This document shows positions 12,455 through 16,962 of a stretch of DNA of 16,962 nucleotides, one piece after another. Positions within the stretch are counted from its first letter, which is position 1. Each line of letters starts with the position of its first letter. Source of the DNA: Betaproteobacteria bacterium (GTDB lineage: Bacteria > Pseudomonadota > Gammaproteobacteria > Burkholderiales > SG8-39); contig VBCP01000206.1 of NCBI GenBank assembly GCA_005888925.1, forward strand, positions 1 through 16,962, read 5' to 3'. The position numbers and the translations under genes were made by a program. The notes beneath the pieces were generated by a model. That model ran no database searches. It was not told the origin of the DNA and saw nothing but the letters and a program-made list of their open reading frames with translations.

Positions 12455-14046
12455 ATGGTCGACCGCTACGCCGAGCTCTACGGCGGCTTCCGCTGGAGCG
12501 TGCCGGAGCGCTACAACATCGCGCACGCGTGTTGCGGCCAGTGGGCCGCCGACCGCAACCGCTTCGCGCTCTACTGGGAGGACGAGTCCGGGGCGGCCGC
12601 CGCGTACTCGTTCTGGGACGTCCAGCTCGCGGCCAACCGCCTGTCGAACGCGCTCGCGGGCCTCGGCGTCAAGCGCGGCGAGCGCGTCGCGATTATCCTG
12701 CCGCAGCGCCCCGAGACCGCGATCGCCTATATCGCGATCTTCCAGATGGGCGCGATCGCGCTGCCGCTCTCGCACCTCTTCGGCCCCGACGCGCTCGAGT
12801 ATCGCCTCGCGCATGCCGAGGCGAGCGTCGCGCTAGTCGAGCCGACGACCATTGCGAACCTGTGGGCGGTGAAGGACAGGGTGCCGACGCTGCGCCATGT
12901 CATCGGCGTCGGCGGGGGGCGCGAAGCCGGCGTGCATGATTGGGAGGCGCTCCTCGCTCGCGCGATCCGCAGCTTCGCCGCCGTCGATACCGCGGCCAAT
13001 GACCCGGCGCTCATCATCTACACGAGCGGCACCACCGGCGCCCCGAAAGGCGCGCTCGAAGCGCATCGCCTGATCATCGGCAACATCTCGGGATTCGTGC
13101 ATTCGCACGACTTTTTCCCGCAGCCGGGCGACCTCTTCTGGTCACCCGCCGACTGGGCCTGGGCCGGGGGCCTGTTCGACGCGCTGTTGCCGAGCTGGTA
13201 CTTCGGCATTCCGATCCTCGGCTACCGCGGACGCTTCGATGCCGAGCGTGCTTTCTATCTCCTCGACAAGTACGGCGTGCGCAATTCGTTCCTCTTTCCC
13301 ACGGCGCTCAAGCTGATGATGAAGGCCGTGCCGCGCCCGCGAGAAAAGTATTCGTTGAACCTCAGAAGCATCATGAGCGCCGGCGAATCGGTGGGCGTCA
13401 CCGTCATCGACTGGGCCAAGGCCGAGCTCGGCGTCACGATCAACGAGATGTTCGGCCAGACCGAGATCAACTACGTCGTGGGCAACTGCCAGGCTGGCTG
13501 GCCGGTCAGGCGGTGATCGACGACAAAGGCAACGAGCTGCCGCCCGGCGAGCTGGGCGAGATCGCGGTGCATAGAAGGGATGATCCGGTGTTCTTCCTCG
13601 AGTACTGGAAGAACCCGCAGGCCACGCGCGACAAGTTCGTCGGCGACTGGGGCTGCACCGGCGACCAGGGCAAGACCGACGCCGAGGGCTACTTCTGGTA
13701 CCAGGGCCGCTCCGACGGCGTCATCAAGGGCGCGGGCTATCGCATCGGGCCGGCCGAGATCGAGAGCTGCCTGGTGAAGCACCGCGCGGTGGCCAACGCC
13801 GCGGTGATCGGCAAGCCCGACGAGACGCGCGGCGCGATCGTCAAGGCGTTCATCGTGCTGCAGCCCGGCGAGTCGCCTTCGCAGGCGCTGATCGAGGACA
13901 TCCAGGGCCATGTGCGCGGGCGCCTCGCGCCCTACGAGTATCCGCGCGAGATCGAATTCATCGACGCGCTGCCGATGACCACCACCGGCAAGGTCCAGCG
14001 CAAGGAATTGCGCAGGCGCGAGGAAGCGAAGCTACGTAGGGCGTGA
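12455..14046 (+). pseudogene. AMP-binding acyl-CoA synthetase, disrupted by a short deletion and frameshift
   Basis: Two adjacent frames together encode one ANL-superfamily acyl-CoA synthetase of the acetyl/medium-chain (ACSM-like) type, which activates a carboxylic acid to its CoA thioester through an acyl-AMP. The first frame (12455-13516) carries the P-loop YTSGTTGAPKG (residues 189-199), DWAWAGGLFDALLP and the adenine motif NEMFGQTE, then ends WPVRR. The second frame (from about 13506 to 14046) resumes with QAVIDDKGNELPPGELGEI. It carries GCTGDQG, the hinge GRSDGVIKGAGYRIGP and the catalytic-Lys segment TTTGKVQRKE. About 10-12 residues (normally a PGSMG...PG loop) are missing at about 13500-13507. 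The total would be roughly 535-540 residues. Downstream it overlaps the oxidoreductase gene by four bases. Confidence 0.87.
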
Positions 14047-15092
14047 AGCGCGTCCTGCTAGTGGGGGCGGGGCATGCGCATGCCTGGGTCCTCTCGTCGC
14101 TCGCCAAGGCGCCCATCTATGGCGCGCGCTTCACCCTCGTCTCGCCGTCCGCGCGGCAGCTCTATTCCGCGATGCTGCCCGGCGTGATCGCCGGCCATTA
14201 CCGGCGCGAGGAGGCCGAATTCGACGTGGCGCTGCTCGCCGAGCGCGCGTACGCGGAGTTCATCCCCGGCACGGTCGAGAGCCTGGACGCCGAGCGTCGC
14301 ATCGCGATCTTGAGCGACGGGCGCGAGATCGCCTTCGATATGGCGTCGCTCAACGCCGGCTCCAGAACCGAGGATGCGGTGCCCGGCAGCCGCGAGCATG
14401 CCCTGTCGGTCAAGCCGTTCGAGCGGCTGGTGGAGCGCCTGCGCGTGGTGTCGCACGTCGCGGTCGCGGGCGGCGGCGCCGGCGGTGCCGAGCTCGCGAT
14501 GGCGCTGCGTCACCGCGGCGGCGAGGTCACGCTGTACTCGGAGCGCGCGGCCTTCTCCCCGGAAGTCGCGCGGCGCGTCGAGCGCCGGCTGCGGCGGGTG
14601 GGCGTGGACTACCGGCCGGGCATGCGCGTCGATGCGGTCGAGCGCGGGCCGCTCGTGGTCGCGGGCGCGGCGCGGCAGCAATTCGATCTCGTGCTGTGGG
14701 CGACCGGGCCGGCACCGCTCCCCTGGCTCGCCGCCAGCGGACTGGCGCTGGATGAGCACGGCTTCGTGCAAGTCGACCGCGCCCTGCGCAGCGTGTCGCA
14801 CCCGCATGTGCTCGCGGTCGGCGATTGCGCCGCGCTCGACGAAGCGAAGTCGGGCGTGCATTCGGTGCGCCACGGCAGGCTGCTCGCGCAGAACCTGCGC
14901 AAGCTTGTCGCCGGCGAAGCGCTCGAGCCTTATCAGCCGCGGCCGCGCGCGCTGCTGCTGCTCACCTGCGGTGCGCGCTATGCGATCGCGGCGCGCGGCG
15001 GCTGGAGCACCGAGGGGCGCCTCGTCTGGTGGTGGAAGAACGCGATCGACCGGCGCTGGATGCGCCGGCTCAACGCGACGGGCGCGCGCTGA
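14043..15092 (+). CDS. FAD/NAD(P)-dependent pyridine nucleotide-disulfide-type oxidoreductase, SelD-associated subfamily
   Basis: A 349-residue NDH-2-like flavoprotein. The N-terminal FAD Rossmann motif reads VLLVGAGHAHAWVL (residues 4-17). This GxGHAH form is typical of the subfamily that is often fused to or encoded next to selenophosphate synthase (the TIGR03169 type). LYSAMLPGVIAGHY follows. A second Rossmann site, VAVAGGGAGGAELAMAL, binds NAD(P). VLAVGDCAAL is the second FAD contact. WWWKNAIDRRWM forms an amphipathic C-terminal segment that could touch the membrane. No CxxC redox disulfide is present. The GTG start overlaps the synthetase stop (GTGA), suggesting coupling. No selD or selenium gene is in the window, so a selenium role is only a family-level possibility. 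Confidence 0.85.
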   Translation: MKRVLLVGAGHAHAWVLSSLAKAPIYGARFTLVSPSARQLYSAMLPGVIAGHYRREEAEFDVALLAERAYAEFIPGTVESLDAERRIAILSDGREIAFDMASLNAGSRTEDAVPGSREHALSVKPFERLVERLRVVSHVAVAGGGAGGAELAMALRHRGGEVTLYSERAAFSPEVARRVERRLRRVGVDYRPGMRVDAVERGPLVVAGAARQQFDLVLWATGPAPLPWLAASGLALDEHGFVQVDRALRSVSHPHVLAVGDCAALDEAKSGVHSVRHGRLLAQNLRKLVAGEALEPYQPRPRALLLLTCGARYAIAARGGWSTEGRLVWWWKNAIDRRWMRRLNATGAR

Positions 15093-15111
15093 CCAGGATC
15101 TTGCCGTCGGC

Positions 15112-15142
15112 AAAAAAAAGCGCCGTCCTTTGAGGACGGCGC
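15112..15142 (-). terminator. Strong Rho-independent terminator (minus-strand direction)
   Basis: A perfect 10-bp stem (15120-15129 with 15133-15142, GCGCCGTCCT/AGGACGGCGC) with a TTG loop is followed, reading the minus strand, by eight T residues (A8 at 15112-15119). It lies 27 bp after the stop of the lipoprotein gene. Read on the plus strand the hairpin is followed by only GATTTTC-like sequence, so it may also weakly end the synthetase-oxidoreductase transcript. Confidence 0.9.
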
Positions 15143-15169
15143 CGATTTTCAGTACGGTTGTTCTAGTTC

Positions 15170-15583
15170 TTAGTTTGCGAGCCTGGCGAGGTGAATCAGG
15201 TCGTCGATCGAGGGCGCTTCGGCCATGGCCACGCGGTCGGACTGCTTGCCGCGCACCACGATCACGAGGCCCTTGCCGCTTCTCAAGTCGTGCCAGCTGC
15301 CGCCGATGCGCTTGCCGTTCAGGTCGCGCAGCACGGCTCCGCCGCGCACGCGCTCTTCGTAGCCGACGATCTCGCCGCGCTCGCCGATCCGCGGGACGAA
15401 GAGGGCGATCTGCGCCAGCTCTTCGCCGGTCCGGCTGTCACGCATCATGTCTTTGTAGCCGACGACGTGGCCCTGGGCGTTCTTCAGGTCTTCGCGCGCC
15501 ACCGACTTGGTCTCGATGACCGAGCAGCCGCCGGCCGCGAGGCCGAGGGCGAGGATGATTGCGGTTCTCTTTAGCGCTTTCAT
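15170..15583 (-). CDS. Putative lipoprotein of unknown function
   Basis: A 137-residue protein starting at ATG 15583. Residues 1-19 (MKALKRTAIILALGLAAGG) are a signal peptide ending at C20, an imperfect lipobox (AGGC) consistent with lipidation. The mature part contains two similar segments, GHVVGYKDMMRDSRTGEELAQIALFVPR and GEIVGYEERVRGGAVLRDLNGKRIGG, each with a (H/E)xVGY motif about 40 residues apart. This may be an internal duplication of a beta-rich unit. GLVIVVRGKQSD follows. I do not recognise a family. It has its own strong terminator and a candidate promoter, so it is probably a single-gene transcript. The same frame is open upstream to 15817, but that stretch lacks protein character. 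Confidence 0.72.
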   Translation of the reverse strand: MKALKRTAIILALGLAAGGCSVIETKSVAREDLKNAQGHVVGYKDMMRDSRTGEELAQIALFVPRIGERGEIVGYEERVRGGAVLRDLNGKRIGGSWHDLRSGKGLVIVVRGKQSDRVAMAEAPSIDDLIHLARLAN

Positions 15584-15638
15584 GGTTCTACTTTCTTGGT
15601 CTTGGTCCCGGGCCTCCCACGAGGCCAGCGGTGCCGCG

Positions 15639-15667
15639 ACTGTACGCGTGACCAGTATCGGACGCAA
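15639..15667 (-). promoter_or_regulatory. Candidate sigma-70 promoter for the lipoprotein gene
   Basis: On the minus strand, TTGCGT (15662-15667) and TACAGT (15639-15644) are 17 bp apart, about 55 bp upstream of the lipoprotein ATG at 15583. Each box matches about four of six consensus bases. The 208-bp gap it lies in (15584-15791) holds no ORF I would support. Confidence 0.35.
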
Positions 15668-15791
15668 AGGCACAAGGTCCCAAGGCGCTAGGCTGGCCGG
15701 TCCAATCAGCGGTAAAGCCTTAAAGCAACAAGAGCTTACCGCACTGCGGAAAACGTGCACTCCCACCAGCCGACGAACGGCACCGGCGGGT

Positions 15792-16962
15792 TCACCTGCG
15801 GTTCCGACGGGCCTCAATAGCCTCGATTTCGTCCATGACGCGGTTCATCCGCGCGACTGCGGCCTGGTAGGGCGCCGGGCTCGCGAGGTCGACCCCGGCG
15901 GCCTTCACCAGCTCGTAGGGATAGTCCGAGCCGCCGGCGCTGATGAGCTTCAAGTAGCGCTCGCGGGCACTAGGCTCGCCCTTCAGCACGGCGTCGGCGA
16001 GGAGCGAGCTCGCCGCGATCGAGGTCGCGTACTGGAAGACGTAGAACGTGTAATAGAAGTGCGGGATGTAGGCCCACTCGACGGTGTAGAGCTCGTCGAT
16101 CTTCACCACCCCTTCGCGCTCGCCGTGGTAGCGGCGCAGGATCTCGCCGTACATCTCGCTCAACCGCTTGCCGCTGAGCGACTCGCCTTTGTCCACCCGC
16201 GCGTGAATATCGCGCTCGAACTCGGCGAACATCGCCTGGCGAAAGAACGTGCCGCGCAGGTTCTCGAGCGCCGAGCCGAGATAGAGCAGGCGCTCGTCGT
16301 CCGTCTTCGCGCTCTTCAGCGCGTGCTCGAGCAGCAAGGCCTCATTGAACGTCGAGGCGATCTCGGCGACGAAGGTGGCGTAGTCGGAGTTGACGAAGGG
16401 CTGCGCCGCATTGGAGAAGTACGAGTGCATCGCGTGGCCCCATTCGTGCGCCAGCGTCGACACCGACTCGTAGTTGTCGTTGTAGTTCATCAGCACGTAG
16501 GGATGCACGTCGTAGGCCGAGCCCGCCATGTGCGCGCCCGACTGCTTGCGCGGCCGCGGGTAGGCATCCATCCAGCGGTTGTCGAAGCCATTCGCCATCG
16601 CCGTGATATAGCGTTCGCCCAGCGGCCGCACTGATTCCAGCACCATTTTCTTCGCCTGGTCGAGCGGGTACTTGAGCGAGCTCGCCACCAGCGGCGGGTA
16701 GATGTCGTAGTAGCGCATCTCGCCTTCCTTCAGCCCGAGCATCCTGGCTCGGAGGCGGAAGTAGCGGTGCAGCGTCGGCAGTCCCTTGTTGGTCTCGGCG
16801 ATGAGCGTCTGGTAGACCGCCGGCGGCAGCCGCTCGCGGTCGAGCGAGCGGCTGAGCGTATCGGGGTACTTGCGCACCCGCGTGTAGACCGTGTCCTTCT
16901 TCAAGCTTTCATGCAGCGTCACGCCGAAGGTGCGCTCGAACTCCTTCCACTTGCCCCAGAAC
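15792..16962 (-). CDS. pepF: Oligoendopeptidase F (M3B metallopeptidase), C-terminal part (5' truncated by window edge)
   Basis: About 389 C-terminal residues of a zinc oligopeptidase of the M3B family, normally about 600 residues, that degrades short peptides in the cytosol. The frame is open to the right edge (FWGKWKEFERTFGVTLHESL), so a GTG at 16922 is internal. The zinc site LAHEWGHAMHS carries the HExxH motif, and the third ligand Glu is expected in the FVAEIASTFNEALL helix about 25 residues later. ANGFDNRWMDAYPR(P), GAHMAGSAYDVHPYVLMNY and the C-terminal WAYIPHFYYTFYVFQYATSIAASS match the family. Upstream context is outside the window. No T-rich terminator is evident after the stop. Confidence 0.95.
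   Translation of the reverse strand, partial: FWGKWKEFERTFGVTLHESLKKDTVYTRVRKYPDTLSRSLDRERLPPAVYQTLIAETNKGLPTLHRYFRLRARMLGLKEGEMRYYDIYPPLVASSLKYPLDQAKKMVLESVRPLGERYITAMANGFDNRWMDAYPRPRKQSGAHMAGSAYDVHPYVLMNYNDNYESVSTLAHEWGHAMHSYFSNAAQPFVNSDYATFVAEIASTFNEALLLEHALKSAKTDDERLLYLGSALENLRGTFFRQAMFAEFERDIHARVDKGESLSGKRLSEMYGEILRRYHGEREGVVKIDELYTVEWAYIPHFYYTFYVFQYATSIAASSLLADAVLKGEPSARERYLKLISAGGSDYPYELVKAAGVDLASPAPYQAAVARMNRVMDEIEAIEARRNRR

Noticed and set aside
15709..15742. Imperfect inverted repeat GCGGTAAAGC / GCTTACCGC after pepF
   Set aside because: The arms are short with one mismatch or bulge, the loop is 15 nt, and no T-tract follows on either strand, so a terminator or operator call is not justified.
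15507..16634. A 375-codon plus-strand frame opposite pepF and the lipoprotein promoter region
   Set aside because: It is antisense to the HExxH-containing peptidase, with biased composition and no motif.
1..16962. CRISPR array, tRNA/rRNA genes, insertion sequences, phage or toxin-antitoxin genes
   Set aside because: Looked for repeated spacers, tRNA cloverleaf ends, transposase motifs and integrase signatures; none was visible. The only clear repeat is the 40-bp tandem copy in the Nudix gene.

Overview
The window is GC-rich (about two thirds G+C by eye), tightly packed bacterial chromosome. The gene content points to a betaproteobacterium of the Burkholderiales type, probably an uncultured environmental lineage. 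The pointers are two Bug/TctC-type periplasmic binding proteins without transporter membrane subunits, a DUF1841 gene, a short RnfB-like ferredoxin directly ahead of nth, and the aat-bpt pair of N-end-rule transferases. No tRNA, rRNA, CRISPR array, integrase or insertion sequence was seen, and no gene-free stretch exceeds about 210 bp.

Layout. (1) 1-2407, plus strand: the end of a Bug binding protein, a 2-oxoglutarate/Fe(II) dioxygenase of the TauD/TfdA family and a second, complete Bug binding protein, all with overlapping ends. (2) 2394-4115, minus strand: a disrupted MoxR-type AAA+ ATPase, a small DUF2799-like lipoprotein and a polysaccharide-deacetylase-fold protein. (3) 4185-4870, plus strand: two small secreted c-type cytochromes, divergent from moxR. 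(4) 4867-5427, minus strand: an exported YqgE/AlgH-family protein whose stop shares a CTAG with the cytochrome stop. (5) 5523-12437, minus strand: one long chain read as L-2-haloacid dehalogenase, Nudix hydrolase (disrupted), Tat-exported Rieske protein, aat, bpt, pyrD, ald, a 57-residue small ORF, dicluster ferredoxin, nth, DUF1841. The largest gap in the chain is 9 bp and most junctions overlap, so it is probably one transcript with extensive translational coupling. (6) 12455-15092, plus strand: a disrupted acyl-CoA synthetase and a SelD-associated-type FAD oxidoreductase. (7) 15170-16962, minus strand: an unrecognised lipoprotein with a strong terminator, and the C-terminal part of oligoendopeptidase F.

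How the genes work together. Region 1 looks like a small uptake-and-oxidation module for an unknown organic acid or sulfonate-type substrate. Regions 3 and 4 are envelope redox and envelope functions. Region 5 mixes housekeeping enzymes (pyrimidine synthesis, base-excision repair, N-end rule, alanine dehydrogenase) with a dehalogenase and Fe-S proteins.

The most notable signal is that three genes are broken by indels of tens of bases: moxR (a deletion of roughly 76 nt), nudix (a perfect 40-bp tandem duplication) and acyl-CoA synthetase (a deletion of roughly 30-35 nt). Their flanking protein sequence is otherwise well preserved. This means either very recent gene damage, heterogeneity in the population, or assembly error; reads are needed to decide. 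I did not find convincing evidence of a wholly new multi-gene system. The best candidate for an undescribed gene is the 57-codon ORF at 6934-7107, which fits exactly between ald and the ferredoxin through stop/start overlaps on both sides.
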